A DNA stretch of 64,000 bases from an uncultured Dialister sp. (GCA_900547785.1 URIB01000001.1:62001-126000), one strand, 5' to 3'. Counted from the stretch's first letter, positions 35,053 through 42,417 are shown. Notes: a model not told the origin generated them from the letters alone. Made by a program: numbers and translations.

Positions 35053-35205
35053 ATGAAGAAATTTATTATGTGGCTTTTTAACATCAAGCCCGGAATCCAA
35101 TATATCTATATAGTTAGCACAAAAGACAAAGAGCTGCCAAAGGGTAGTATTTTAATTGAAGCAGACCATATAAGAATTGGTGACATAGAAATGGGGATAG
35201 AATAA
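35053..35205 (+). CDS. Small protein downstream of the tail fibre (50 aa)
   Basis: MKKFIMWLFNIKPGIQYIYIVSTKDKELPKGSILIEADHIRIGDIEMGIE. It begins three bases after the fibre stop; the ribosome binding site would be GGAGTGG inside the fibre gene. Beta-rich after a hydrophobic start. Unrecognised; probably a tail accessory. Confidence 0.45.
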   Translation: MKKFIMWLFNIKPGIQYIYIVSTKDKELPKGSILIEADHIRIGDIEMGIE

Positions 35206-35206
35206 C

Positions 35207-35734
35207 ATGGCAAGAATCGTAATCACCAGACCGAACGGGGACATGGAATATGCGGAACTCACCGAAGACAAAACATTGGCGGGGATTGACCACCTGACGG
35301 TAGAAAAAGACGGGAAAACCTACTATGGAAAATTAGCCCCGGAGCTAAGTACTCACATGTACGTGATAAAACCGGACGGACGAAAACTCTATGTACAAAA
35401 AGAAATGCAGTTTGTGTGGAAATACGAAATTAACAATAAATGGGAGAAAGCCTCTAAAATGGTTATCCCACGAACAGGAAAATATAGATTGACTTATGAT
35501 AGACAGGATATAACACCAGACGGTGAAACAGAATCTACTGAATCTAAAGAGGATATTTTTGAACAAGGTACTACATTTACTAAAGATAAATACAACGACT
35601 TTTCAATAAAAGCTAAGAATGGTCATGTATATGACGACGCATATGCTTGGGATAATGGGATGGAAGAGGCAGAACCAGATTATGAGGCATATTATTTACA
35701 AATAGCTTGTATTGAATATATTGGGGAAGCCTGA
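35207..35734 (+). CDS. Fibre-associated protein (175 aa), mosaic
   Basis: The first 65 residues (MARIVITRPNGDMEYAELTEDKTLAGIDHLTVEKDGKTYYGKLAPEL) are a compact beta domain common in short phage genes after the fibre gene. The remaining part (FVWKYEINNKWEKASKMVIPRTGKYRLTYDRQD onward) is different: it is AT-richer and seems to be a separate domain. This suggests exchange of a host-contact module. It starts one base after the preceding stop. Confidence 0.5.
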   Translation: MARIVITRPNGDMEYAELTEDKTLAGIDHLTVEKDGKTYYGKLAPELSTHMYVIKPDGRKLYVQKEMQFVWKYEINNKWEKASKMVIPRTGKYRLTYDRQDITPDGETESTESKEDIFEQGTTFTKDKYNDFSIKAKNGHVYDDAYAWDNGMEEAEPDYEAYYLQIACIEYIGEA

Positions 35735-35836
35735 GAAACGGAGACAAGCCTATTCCGTCTACAATCCTCTCAACTCAACGTGTTACCAAAAGATAACCTA
35801 TTTACACTGACGAGAACAGTTGATTTCTTCCTGATG
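35735..35836. other. Gap between tail genes and toxin-antitoxin pair
   Basis: About 100 bases without a gene or clear hairpin before the dinJ promoter. Confidence 0.4.
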
Positions 35837-35876
35837 TTGCACATTTGTACACACATTGTTATAATATTGACATAAC
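35837..35876 (+). promoter_or_regulatory. dinJ-yafQ promoter with overlapping operator
   Basis: TTGCAC (35837-35842) and TATAAT (35860-35865) are 17 bases apart. GTTAT/ATAAC at 35858-35876 is an inverted repeat over the -10 box and start point, where antitoxin-toxin complexes typically bind. It gives the pair its own expression in the lysogen. Confidence 0.75.
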
Positions 35877-35890
35877 GAGGTGATATAAAA

Positions 35891-36157
35891 ATGGCACAAG
35901 CGACATTATCAATCCGTGTAGACAGTCAACTCAAGAAAGATTTTGATTATTTCTGTCAGGACATGGGAATGAATATGACAACGGCACTCAGTGTATTCAT
36001 GAAACAGGCGGTCAGAGAAAACAGAATCCCTTTTGAAATCAAGGGGGATATTCCGAATGCGGAAACCGTAAAAGCAATAAAAGAAACAGAAAAAGGAGCG
36101 GGACTCAGTAAATCCTATTCTTCCGTTGATGAGATGATGGCGGATCTAAATGCATAA
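35891..36157 (+). CDS. dinJ: DinJ/RelB-family antitoxin
   Basis: 88 residues. The N-terminal ribbon-helix-helix ATLSIRVDSQLKKDFDYFCQDMGMNMTTALSVFMKQAVRENRIPFEI is nearly the family consensus and binds the operator as a dimer. The C-terminal half wraps and blocks the toxin. The ribosome binding site is AACGAGG. It overlaps the toxin gene by eight bases. Position between tail and lysis genes with its own promoter marks the pair as an accessory insertion in the late region. Confidence 0.9.
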   Translation: MAQATLSIRVDSQLKKDFDYFCQDMGMNMTTALSVFMKQAVRENRIPFEIKGDIPNAETVKAIKETEKGAGLSKSYSSVDEMMADLNA

Positions 36158-36422
36158 AATCCGCTATCACCGTTTGTTCAAGAAAGACTACAAACGAGTC
36201 AAAAAGAGAGGATATAATCTTAAATTATTGGAAGATGTTCTTTCGCTGTTAGTCAAAGGAGAGACATTGCCTCAGGAATATCGTGACCACCCGCTCACAG
36301 GAAACTATGCCGGGGTGAGAGAATGTCACATAAAACCTGATTGGTTGCTAATCTATGAAATTGATGACAACGGTTTGACGGTTATTGCTATGCGGACAGG
36401 TTCGCATTCCGATTTATTTTAA
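36150..36422 (+). CDS. yafQ: YafQ-family mRNA interferase toxin
   Basis: 90 residues. FKKDYKRVKKRGYNLKLLEDVLSLL at the start and RECHIKPDWLLIYEI with the final MRTGSHSDLF are typical of the YafQ branch of the RelE fold. The C-terminal histidine and Arg of RTGSHSDLF contribute to the active site. It cuts mRNA at the ribosome when the antitoxin is degraded. Complete and apparently functional. Confidence 0.9.
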   Translation: MHKIRYHRLFKKDYKRVKKRGYNLKLLEDVLSLLVKGETLPQEYRDHPLTGNYAGVRECHIKPDWLLIYEIDDNGLTVIAMRTGSHSDLF

Positions 36423-36428
36423 ATCATA

Positions 36429-36451
36429 AGCACTCGAAAGGGTGCTTTTCT
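36429..36451 (+). terminator. Terminator after yafQ
   Basis: AAGCACTC gaaa GGGTGCTT with a following TTCT tract forms a hairpin seven bases past the toxin stop. It limits transcription into the lysis genes. Confidence 0.7.
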
Positions 36452-36464
36452 ATTGGAGAAAATG

Positions 36465-36701
36465 ATGGAAAACAATGAAAAGATGGTCATGGCACTTATT
36501 GAAAGAATCGCTCGCATGGAAGCGAAACTTGATACGATAACCACCATGATCCCGAAGATTACAGAAGTGCAGGTGGCACTGGGAAAGGCGGAGCAGTCGG
36601 CCGACTCTGCCCATCACCGGATAGATAATATTTACAAGGTAGCGGGACTGATATCCACCATCATATCGGTAGTTATCGGACTTCTTGGCAAGGTGATCTG
36701 A
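36465..36701 (+). CDS. Small membrane protein, holin-like (XhlA type)
   Basis: 78 residues. A helical N-terminus (MALIERIARMEAKLDTITTMIPKITEVQVALGKAEQSADSAHHRIDNIY) is followed by one C-terminal membrane helix (VAGLISTIISVVIGLLGKVI). This is the layout of XhlA/BhlA-like accessory holins. ATG 36465 is preferred to 36462 for spacing to GGAG. It overlaps the next gene by one base. Confidence 0.65.
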   Translation: MENNEKMVMALIERIARMEAKLDTITTMIPKITEVQVALGKAEQSADSAHHRIDNIYKVAGLISTIISVVIGLLGKVI

Positions 36702-37087
36702 TGACCAAACTAAAAACAAAAATAAAAAGACGGCTCTCGCAAATAAAAATCCCGTTGATTTACTGGTCGATTCTCTATGCCATACTATGTATATTTTGCA
36801 TTTTTCTGTATATATTGATGACCTTGCTTGATTGGTGGATAACCGGAAAAGGAAACGAGCCGGAATTAAGGGCATTTATCACAATGCTTTTATCCGCAGG
36901 GGCAGTCGGCGGGATTCTCGGTATAGGACGAATGTTTGTAGACAAAGATAAAAACGGCACGCCGGATGTATTTGAAAAAGACGATGGGAAACCACCGTCT
37001 TTTAATTTGAAAGGAGAGTATCATGACGAAAGAAGAACTGGCATGGGAGATAGCTCAAGGATTGATAGAAACAGGAATAGAAGGTAA
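36701..37087 (+). CDS. Holin-like protein with two membrane helices
   Basis: 128 residues. Two hydrophobic helices (IYWSILYAILCIFCIFLYILMTLL and AFITMLLSAGAVGGILGIGRMF) and a charged tail make it a good holin candidate, one that lets the endolysin through the inner membrane. Its last 65 bases overlap the endolysin gene in another frame. It lies directly after the XhlA-like gene, so the two may act together or as holin and antiholin. Confidence 0.65.
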   Translation: MTKLKTKIKRRLSQIKIPLIYWSILYAILCIFCIFLYILMTLLDWWITGKGNEPELRAFITMLLSAGAVGGILGIGRMFVDKDKNGTPDVFEKDDGKPPSFNLKGEYHDERRTGMGDSSRIDRNRNRR

Positions 37088-37595
37088 CTATGGATCCGTT
37101 TCATGCTCTACTGCCGGAGACTATCCGTCAATCGGAGTCAGCCAATGGGAAGGCTCAAGAGCAGACAGACTGCTGGGTAATATACCGGGCGGAGACAACT
37201 ATGCCGGCAGATCCTACTCAGATATCAAGGATTCCGGCGATATAGGTGGACTGCAAGAATTACTGATGAGCGACGAGGGACAGCGGGCGCAGCTGGAACT
37301 GCTCGCTTGTGACTGCGAAGAATACGTGGAAACGCTATGGGAAGTCCCTGACCTTGACGATACTCTATGCACCATTTATGCAGGCATGTGGTGTCCCACC
37401 TCCCATTACGTCGTAAGAAATTTTCTACAGCGGAGACAGGAACGGGGATACGACCTCAGAAATATAGACGTGATCCATACGTTATTTCGAGACCAATACG
37501 CATGGGCGGCCGGCGTAGGAGAGTATGCACCGGGATATGAGAACCGGGCCAATATCACATACGATTACGTCACAAATTTAAATTTGGAGGGATAG
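37023..37595 (+). CDS. Endolysin, lysozyme-like
   Basis: 190 residues. The start GLIETGIEGNYGSVSCSTAGDYPSIGVSQWEGSRADRLLGNIPGG resembles phage lysozyme-like domains in which a glutamate near residue 18-21 is the acid and SIGVSQWEG matches the SxGLLQWxG pattern. The remainder is helical. It should cleave peptidoglycan after holin triggering. No signal peptide is seen. RBS AAAGGAGAG. It is followed directly by two nested spanin-like genes. Confidence 0.78.
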   Translation: MTKEELAWEIAQGLIETGIEGNYGSVSCSTAGDYPSIGVSQWEGSRADRLLGNIPGGDNYAGRSYSDIKDSGDIGGLQELLMSDEGQRAQLELLACDCEEYVETLWEVPDLDDTLCTIYAGMWCPTSHYVVRNFLQRRQERGYDLRNIDVIHTLFRDQYAWAAGVGEYAPGYENRANITYDYVTNLNLEG

Positions 37596-38009
37596 ATGAA
37601 TTGCAAGCGAAAGCTCATTTTATTTTTATTATTTCCGTTTTTTCTATCATCGCCGTGGTTCTCTGGTTTTTCTGTTCGGGCAGAAGCGCAATATACCATC
37701 TACGAGAGCGAACTGCTCCAGTTAGAACAGAACTTGACAACGCTCGAGCAGAACAACAAAGAGAAGCAGAAACTATTGGACAAGCAAGCGAAGCAGCTGG
37801 AAGAAGCGCAGAGGCAGTTAGCAATAGTCAACGAACAGCTGAAGAAATCCAAAGAATGGAACGAGATGACATTGAGCTCATTAGAGAATGCCAATCAATC
37901 CTTAGCACAGTACGAGAAAGAGGTAGCAAGAAAAATTAAAATCAAGGCAAGACAGAGAAATCTGTGGATACTCATTAGTGCAGGCTTGGGATACTTGGCA
38001 ATCAGATAG
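37596..38009 (+). CDS. Spanin-like envelope protein, outer frame of a nested pair
   Basis: 137 residues. A signal-like hydrophobic N-terminus (ILFLLFPFFLSSPWFSGFSV, then RAEA) is followed by a long coiled coil (LLQLEQNLTTLEQNNKEKQKLLDKQAKQLEEAQRQLAIVNEQL) and a short C-terminal hydrophobic helix (LWILISAGLGYLAI). No lipobox is seen. GGAGG lies five bases before the ATG. Such coiled-coil envelope proteins directly after the endolysin fit the spanins of diderm hosts, which fuse inner and outer membranes. The next gene lies wholly inside it in another frame. Confidence 0.65.
   Translation: MNCKRKLILFLLFPFFLSSPWFSGFSVRAEAQYTIYESELLQLEQNLTTLEQNNKEKQKLLDKQAKQLEEAQRQLAIVNEQLKKSKEWNEMTLSSLENANQSLAQYEKEVARKIKIKARQRNLWILISAGLGYLAIR
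37601..37939 (+). CDS. Spanin-like inner-membrane protein, nested in another frame
   Basis: 112 residues starting at TTG 37601, ten bases after GGAGG. One N-terminal membrane helix (HFIFIISVFSIIAVVLWFF) and a periplasmic coiled coil (RTELDNARAEQQREAETIGQASEAAGRSAEAVSNSQRTAEEIQRMERDD) are the plan of an inner-membrane spanin. The entire 339 bases lie in the +2 frame of the 137-codon gene. Both frames are long, free of stops and show meaningful protein structure, as in Rz/Rz1, where Rz1 is embedded in Rz. The TTG start makes expression less certain. Confidence 0.6.
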   Translation: MQAKAHFIFIISVFSIIAVVLWFFCSGRSAIYHLRERTAPVRTELDNARAEQQREAETIGQASEAAGRSAEAVSNSQRTAEEIQRMERDDIELIRECQSILSTVRERGSKKN

Positions 38010-38070
38010 ATTTGATTTTGCAACCTTGTAAATCAAAGAGTGGAAAAATCGCCTTTTCTTTTGTAAAAAC

Positions 38071-38092
38071 AAAGTGTCGTCAAAGTGTCGTC
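38071..38092. repeat. Tandem AAAGTGTCGTC repeat near the attachment site
   Basis: AAAGTGTCGTC occurs twice in a row, about 80 bases inside the tRNA gene end. Short direct repeats at this distance from a core site are typical of integrase arm-binding sites. No gene is seen in 38010-38141. Confidence 0.5.
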
Positions 38093-38141
38093 AAAAATGT
38101 TTTGTAAATAGATTTTTATTTTGATATTTATAAAATAAAAA

Positions 38142-38163
38142 AGCCTATCTTATTCGATAGGCT
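38142..38163 (-). terminator. Terminator of the tRNA-Ser transcript
   Basis: AGCCTATC/GATAGGCT with a six-base loop. On the minus strand it is followed by TTTTTTATTTT. Since the prophage is inserted at the tRNA 3' end, this terminator is probably phage-borne and replaces the host one. Confidence 0.75.
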
Positions 38164-38172
38164 CTGTCTTTA

Positions 38173-38264
38173 TGGCGGAGAGAGGGGGATTCGAACCCCC
38201 GTGCCGGTATTCGCCGGCAACATGATTTCCAATCATGCACCTTAAACCGCTCGGACACCTCTCC
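38173..38264 (-). tRNA. tRNA-Ser (anticodon GGA)
   Basis: 92 bases on the minus strand, beginning GGAGAGGTGTCCGAGCGG. The anticodon stem-loop GATT-GGA-AATC reads Ser codons UCC and UCU. A long variable arm (GTTGCCGGCGAATACCGGCA region), TTCGAATC in the T loop, acceptor pairing GGAGAGG/TCTCTCC with one G-T pair and an encoded CCA are all present. The prophage lies directly at its 3' side, so this gene is the likely integration site, with the tRNA rebuilt by the phage attachment sequence. Confidence 0.96.
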
Positions 38265-38308
38265 ATTTTTATCAGTTTACCCGCAGGTAGGAACTGACTG
38301 ACTTATTT

Positions 38309-38337
38309 ATTATATTGATTTGGTCTCTATCTGTCAA
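38309..38337 (-). promoter_or_regulatory. Consensus promoter of tRNA-Ser
   Basis: On the minus strand TTGACA (38332-38337) and TATAAT (38309-38314) are exactly 17 bases apart, a perfect sigma-70-type promoter about 45 bases upstream of the tRNA. Confidence 0.9.
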
Positions 38338-38358
38338 GAGAAATTTGCTCTTTTCCCG

Positions 38359-39333
38359 TTATGTTTCAAAATAGGACCGGATTTGTTCATTATCGTTTGT
38401 GATTCCCAAAGCGGCAGATAACAGCAGTCTGGCTTTGGGGGCAGAAAGTGTGCCGCCTGATATAATGCCCAGGCTTTTCATGGATTTGATGCTTCCGTCG
38501 TAGCTGTATTCTTCCATAATGCTTCCTGTAGGTACACGGGTGGTGAGTACTACAGGTATACCGGTATGCCTTAATTCCACAATGGCTTTTTTACATTCCG
38601 GCGGTACATTTCCGCAGCCGAGACTGTCTATAATGACACCTTTGGCTTTTCCTTTGGCAGCTCTTACAATTTCTCCGTCCATGCCTGACCAGGCCGGAAT
38701 GATCCAGACATGGGGTTCAATGTGGGACGGGTGGATTTTTTTATGAGCCACTGGGATTCGTCCGTACAGTACCGTATTTCCGGAGACCGTACCTAAAGGA
38801 CCGTAGTGAAGATCACGGAAGGTATCGGGATTTGTTGTATGCACTTTGGTGACTTCTCCGGCAGAGTAAATGCGGTCGCCGAGGCAGACGACGACGCCCA
38901 TTTTTCCCGTCATTTCATCGGCGGCAATTCTGACGGCCGATAACAGATTTGCAGGGCCGTCAGCACTGATTTCATGACCGCCCCGCATGGCGCCTGTGAC
39001 ACATACGGGTTTTTCGGTTCGCAGAGTTATATTGAGAAAGAAAGCAGTTTCTTCCAGCGTGTCGGTTCCGTGGGTGATTACAAATCCGTCGGCGGTATTT
39101 TCTGCAGCGAGTTTGTCGATTTCCTGGGAGAGGGCAAACATTTTTTCAACGGTCATCCAACCGCTCGGGATATTTGAAAATTCCCGGACTTCTATATCCG
39201 CCGCGTGAGAAAGTCCGGGGATTGCGGAAACTAAGTCAGCTCCTGATACGGCGGGGATAAGACCTCCCGTTTTTTCATCTTTTTTCATGGCGATGGTGCC
39301 GCCGGTAGTGATAATGATGATTTTCTTTTTCAT
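38359..39333 (-). CDS. ansA: L-asparaginase
   Basis: 324 residues. The first catalytic threonine lies in ITTGGTIAMK (residues 8-17), and the second in ITHGTDTLEETAFF near residue 88, with the SANGPANL-like SADGPANL following. It hydrolyses asparagine to aspartate and ammonia. No signal peptide is seen, so it is likely cytoplasmic, though periplasmic forms also share the motifs. It is the last gene of a leftward run including cbiZ and guaB; each has its own gap of about 90 bases. Confidence 0.93.
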   Translation of the reverse strand: MKKKIIIITTGGTIAMKKDEKTGGLIPAVSGADLVSAIPGLSHAADIEVREFSNIPSGWMTVEKMFALSQEIDKLAAENTADGFVITHGTDTLEETAFFLNITLRTEKPVCVTGAMRGGHEISADGPANLLSAVRIAADEMTGKMGVVVCLGDRIYSAGEVTKVHTTNPDTFRDLHYGPLGTVSGNTVLYGRIPVAHKKIHPSHIEPHVWIIPAWSGMDGEIVRAAKGKAKGVIIDSLGCGNVPPECKKAIVELRHTGIPVVLTTRVPTGSIMEEYSYDGSIKSMKSLGIISGGTLSAPKARLLLSAALGITNDNEQIRSYFET

Positions 39334-39424
39334 AAGGGTTAGAACTCTCTTTTCTTATAAGGTATAAGTATTGCTCTTTGGTGAGAAAAGGTGGCGGATA
39401 TATTTAAAAGGAAAAATAATTTTT

Positions 39425-40543
39425 TCAAACCTGATTTTCTTTTTCGTTTTCCATTTTTCGGGCCATAATATCCGTAAATTTCTGTATCAGTGAGGTCATA
39501 TTCGCCTCTTCAATCACTACGGAAGGTACATTATAGGCTGCGGCAATATGGTCAAGAATCACTTGTCCCGCTTTTTTTGTGTCTTCTTCCGTATCAAGAC
39601 CCCAGCGGTAATGGTCGAGCAAAGTAGCATAGAGGGCTGTCCAGGTCACGGCATCGCTTTTTTTATCCGCCGGCTCCCACCATATATGAAAATCACTGTC
39701 CGATAAAGTACCGCCCTGTTTTTGGTAAAGGGTATAAAGAAATTTTTCAGTGACTCCGTAGCGTCGCATCCGTTCCCGCACACTGTACTGTGTAGAGGAA
39801 GTTAAATGATTTTGTCGTTTCAGTCCTTCTTTCACCGCTTCTTTTACGGCAAGACCGATAAGTTCACCGAGCTTATTGTGTTTTCCTGATGAACGGAAAT
39901 AAATCGGACTGTCCGGATTGGCGACAATCAGCGTGGAATCGGTTCCCGAGCCTGTGGCAGGTTCATAGGAATACCGGCTTCCCGCCAGAAGTTCGCGAAG
40001 TGCTACCGATTTTGCTTCTGTGCAAGTGACCAGGGCACGTGTCAAAACTCCTTCCGGCATATCCGCTCCCAAAAAAAGCATAATGTTGATGGTGCCCGGT
40101 TTAAAATATTCCGGTTTGCTTTCTCCGCCATACGCAAAGGCCGGATCGCCGGCAGAACCTGCATTGGCTTCTATACCTGCTGTGACACAGGCCGTTACTT
40201 TTAAATTTTTATAGGTTTTCTCCACGACTACGGCATTTTCCATATCTGCCGCCGTGCCGAAACCGGTAGATACTTTCCAATCATTTCCGATACTTTCGGC
40301 TTTCTTTTTTATATCTTCTTCATACTCTTGAAAAGACATACAGGTGCCGCCGGTACGCTCTGCACATTTATAGTTAAATACTGCTCTGATATTGTCGTGA
40401 AATCCGCCGTTTACAAGAGAAGTGCTTATCACTTTTTTGGTCTGTTGAAATAATACGAATACGGTTTTTCCTTCTTTGTTTCTTCGTATTTCATCACCGC
40501 AATCGAAGCGGTATAGTATTTCATCCGTACTGTGATTGATCAT
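39425..40543 (-). CDS. cbiZ: Adenosylcobinamide amidohydrolase (CbiZ family)
   Basis: 372 residues. VTACVTAGIEANAGSAGDPA near residue 115 and ATGSGTDSTLIVA near residue 200 are CbiZ motifs. The enzyme removes the aminopropanol or ribotide side chain of cobinamide or pseudocobalamin to give cobyric acid, so the cell can rebuild the lower ligand it prefers. The remaining sequence (about 130 C-terminal residues) is longer than the basic CbiZ domain. Its presence suggests cobamide salvage and remodelling, in line with the corrinoid-dependent metabolism of many Negativicutes. Confidence 0.8.
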   Translation of the reverse strand: MINHSTDEILYRFDCGDEIRRNKEGKTVFVLFQQTKKVISTSLVNGGFHDNIRAVFNYKCAERTGGTCMSFQEYEEDIKKKAESIGNDWKVSTGFGTAADMENAVVVEKTYKNLKVTACVTAGIEANAGSAGDPAFAYGGESKPEYFKPGTINIMLFLGADMPEGVLTRALVTCTEAKSVALRELLAGSRYSYEPATGSGTDSTLIVANPDSPIYFRSSGKHNKLGELIGLAVKEAVKEGLKRQNHLTSSTQYSVRERMRRYGVTEKFLYTLYQKQGGTLSDSDFHIWWEPADKKSDAVTWTALYATLLDHYRWGLDTEEDTKKAGQVILDHIAAAYNVPSVVIEEANMTSLIQKFTDIMARKMENEKENQV

Positions 40544-40602
40544 AAAATGTCTCCGTTTCTTCTGTATGATAGAGTATACTCAAAAAAATATATTTGCAAC
40601 AA

Positions 40603-40624
40603 AAAAGGAGCAGTCGCTCCTTTT
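40603..40624. terminator. Bidirectional terminator between guaB and cbiZ
   Basis: AAAAGGAGC agtc GCTCCTTTT is a perfect stem with A and T tracts on both sides. It ends the leftward guaB message about ten bases past its stop. Confidence 0.8.
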
Positions 40625-40631
40625 CTCTATA

Positions 40632-42137
40632 TTAATTATTGTTATTATCTTTTTCTTTTCGTATGACGTCATGAGCGCCGCCTTCGACGATGGAGGTGGC
40701 GGATACGAGCGTCAGTTTTGCTTTTTGCTGCAATTCTGCAATGGAAAGAGCACCGCAGTTACACATCGTCGCTTTAATTTTTGCGCAAGTTTTGGCTACA
40801 TTTTCTTTCAATGGGCCGGCGTAGGGGACATAGGAATCGACACCCTCTTCAAATTGGAGTTTCTTTTCTCCGCCGAGATCATAGCGTCCCCAGTTGCGGG
40901 CTCTGTTGGAGCCTTCTCCCCAATATTCTTTCACAACGGTGCCGCTGACGGTTCGTTTCTGTGTGGGAGATTCATCGAAACGGGCAAAGTAACGGCCGAG
41001 CATAACAAAGTCGGCGCCCATAGCAAGAGCAAGAGTGATGTGGTGATCATAAACAATGCCTCCGTCAGAGCATACGGGCACATAGATGCCTGTCTTTTTA
41101 TAATATTCATCTCTTGCTTTGCAAACTTCAATGACAGCCGTCGCCTGGCCGCGGCCAATGCCTTTTGTTTCTCTTGTGATGCAGATAGAGCCGCCGCCGA
41201 TGCCGACTTTTACAAAGTCCGCCCCCGCTTCTGCGAGGAAAAGGAAACCATCACGGTCGACGACGTTTCCCGCTCCGATTTTCACTTTGTCACCGTAATG
41301 TTCACGCACCCAGTCGATCGTGATCTTTTGCCATTCCGAATAGCCTTCGGAAGAATCAATGCAAAGTACGTCAGCGCCCGCATCTACAAGAAGAGGGATA
41401 CGTTCTGCATAGTCTCTTGAATTAATACCTGCACCGACGATGAATCTTTTTTTCGCATCAAGCATTTCATCCGGGTTCTCACGATGGGAATCATAGTCCT
41501 TACGGAATACGAATCCGTAAAGTCTTCCGTCTTCGTAAAGAACGGGGAGAGAATTGATTTTATTATCCCAAATAATGTCATTCGCTTCAGAAAGAGTGAT
41601 GCCGAATTTAGCGGTGACCAGTTTTTCTAAAGGAGTCATAAAGTCCGCAATCTTTTCGGAGATGTCCATACGACTGACACGATAGTCACGGCTGGAAACA
41701 ATGCCGACCAGTTTGCCGTTCGCAGTGCCGTCATCCGTGATGGCTACGGTGGAATGTCCCGTTTTTTCTTTTAACGCCAGAATATCTGCCAATGTATTTT
41801 TCGGAGACAAATTGGAATCACTGGAAACGAAACCTGCCTTTTTTGCTTTGACCCTGGCAACCATAGCGGCTTCTTCTTCGGGAGTCTGGGAACCGTAAAT
41901 AAAGGAAATGCCTCCGTTTCGTGCAAGTTCTACGGCAAGTCTTTCACCGGAAACGGCCTGCATGATGGCAGATACCATAGGAATGGACAGTTCAATATCC
42001 GGCGTTTCTCCCTTTTTGAATTTAACGAGCGGGGTTTTTAAAGAAACGTTTGTAGGGATACATTCACAAGAAGAGTATCCGGGAATCAGAAGATATTCAT
42101 TAAAAGTGTGTGCCGGTTCAGTGATATAGGTTGCCAT
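40632..42137 (-). CDS. guaB: IMP dehydrogenase
   Basis: 501 residues. The nucleotide-binding loop GIGGGSICITRETKGIGRGQATAV contains the catalytic cysteine, and DGGI, MGADFVMLGRYFA and a pair of CBS repeats (about residues 100-220) complete the family picture. It oxidises IMP to XMP, the first step toward GMP. The start at 42137 is preferred to 42140 because AGGAGG has better spacing. On the minus strand a TATAAT box lies about 45 bases upstream. The protein ends with an unusual run of asparagines (KDNNNN). Confidence 0.92.
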   Translation of the reverse strand: MATYITEPAHTFNEYLLIPGYSSCECIPTNVSLKTPLVKFKKGETPDIELSIPMVSAIMQAVSGERLAVELARNGGISFIYGSQTPEEEAAMVARVKAKKAGFVSSDSNLSPKNTLADILALKEKTGHSTVAITDDGTANGKLVGIVSSRDYRVSRMDISEKIADFMTPLEKLVTAKFGITLSEANDIIWDNKINSLPVLYEDGRLYGFVFRKDYDSHRENPDEMLDAKKRFIVGAGINSRDYAERIPLLVDAGADVLCIDSSEGYSEWQKITIDWVREHYGDKVKIGAGNVVDRDGFLFLAEAGADFVKVGIGGGSICITRETKGIGRGQATAVIEVCKARDEYYKKTGIYVPVCSDGGIVYDHHITLALAMGADFVMLGRYFARFDESPTQKRTVSGTVVKEYWGEGSNRARNWGRYDLGGEKKLQFEEGVDSYVPYAGPLKENVAKTCAKIKATMCNCGALSIAELQQKAKLTLVSATSIVEGGAHDVIRKEKDNNNN

Positions 42138-42417
42138 CATTTCCTCCTAACAAAAAGATTCTAAAAGTATAAATTCTAATCATTATATCGAAAACACTAT
42201 AGGAAAGGAAGAGAATTTGTATAAAATATTCTCTTTGATTTGTTTTTATTGTATTACAACTGATAAATATATGCCATGTTCTTATTTGTGCGGATACGAT
42301 AAATATATTTTAAAGTGGAAAGGAAAAATGGCGGGACAGATCCATTTTATTTTGCTGAAAAATCCCGTCTTTCAAGAATGTTATAATAAAAATAAAGGAA
42401 ATGAAAGCGGGAAAGAT
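42138..42417. other. Divergent intergenic region guaB / DUF445
   Basis: About 280 bases without a convincing gene. TATAAT on the minus strand (42182-42187) can serve guaB, and TATAAT at about 42381-42386 on the plus strand can serve the DUF445 gene. In-frame codons upstream of 42418 lack a ribosome binding site. Confidence 0.45.

Larger units (their letters stand above)
1..38215. mobile_element. Temperate podovirus prophage (BPP-1/T7-like virion genes), left end outside the window
   Basis: A continuous set of phage genes runs from the repressor at about 3,741 to the lysis genes ending at 38,009, and stops immediately 3' of a tRNA-Ser gene. That is the classic position of a tyrosine-integrase attachment site. 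No integrase is present in the window, so it probably lies to the left, beyond the leftward methylase/ATPase/Fic block, which I infer to be prophage cargo. Virion gene order (terminase, connector, scaffold, capsid, tail tubular A and B, internal virion proteins, tail fibre) matches Bordetella phage BPP-1 and T7-like podoviruses. No DNA or RNA polymerase gene is seen. The right limit is approximate; the crossover probably lies in the 3' half of the tRNA. Confidence 0.85.

Noticed and set aside
32699..35734. A diversity-generating retroelement, as in the related phage BPP-1
   Set aside because: No reverse transcriptase gene and no repeated template/variable sequence pair were seen near the fibre genes.
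40536..41420. A rightward open frame of 294 codons opposite guaB
   Set aside because: It lies antisense to the highly conserved IMP dehydrogenase gene, has a cysteine- and phenylalanine-rich composition typical of reverse-strand readings, and lacks a ribosome binding site.
42217..42417. An N-terminal extension of the first DUF445 protein
   Set aside because: The codons are in frame, but they contain a likely promoter and no ribosome binding site; the family's conserved part starts right after ATG 42418.
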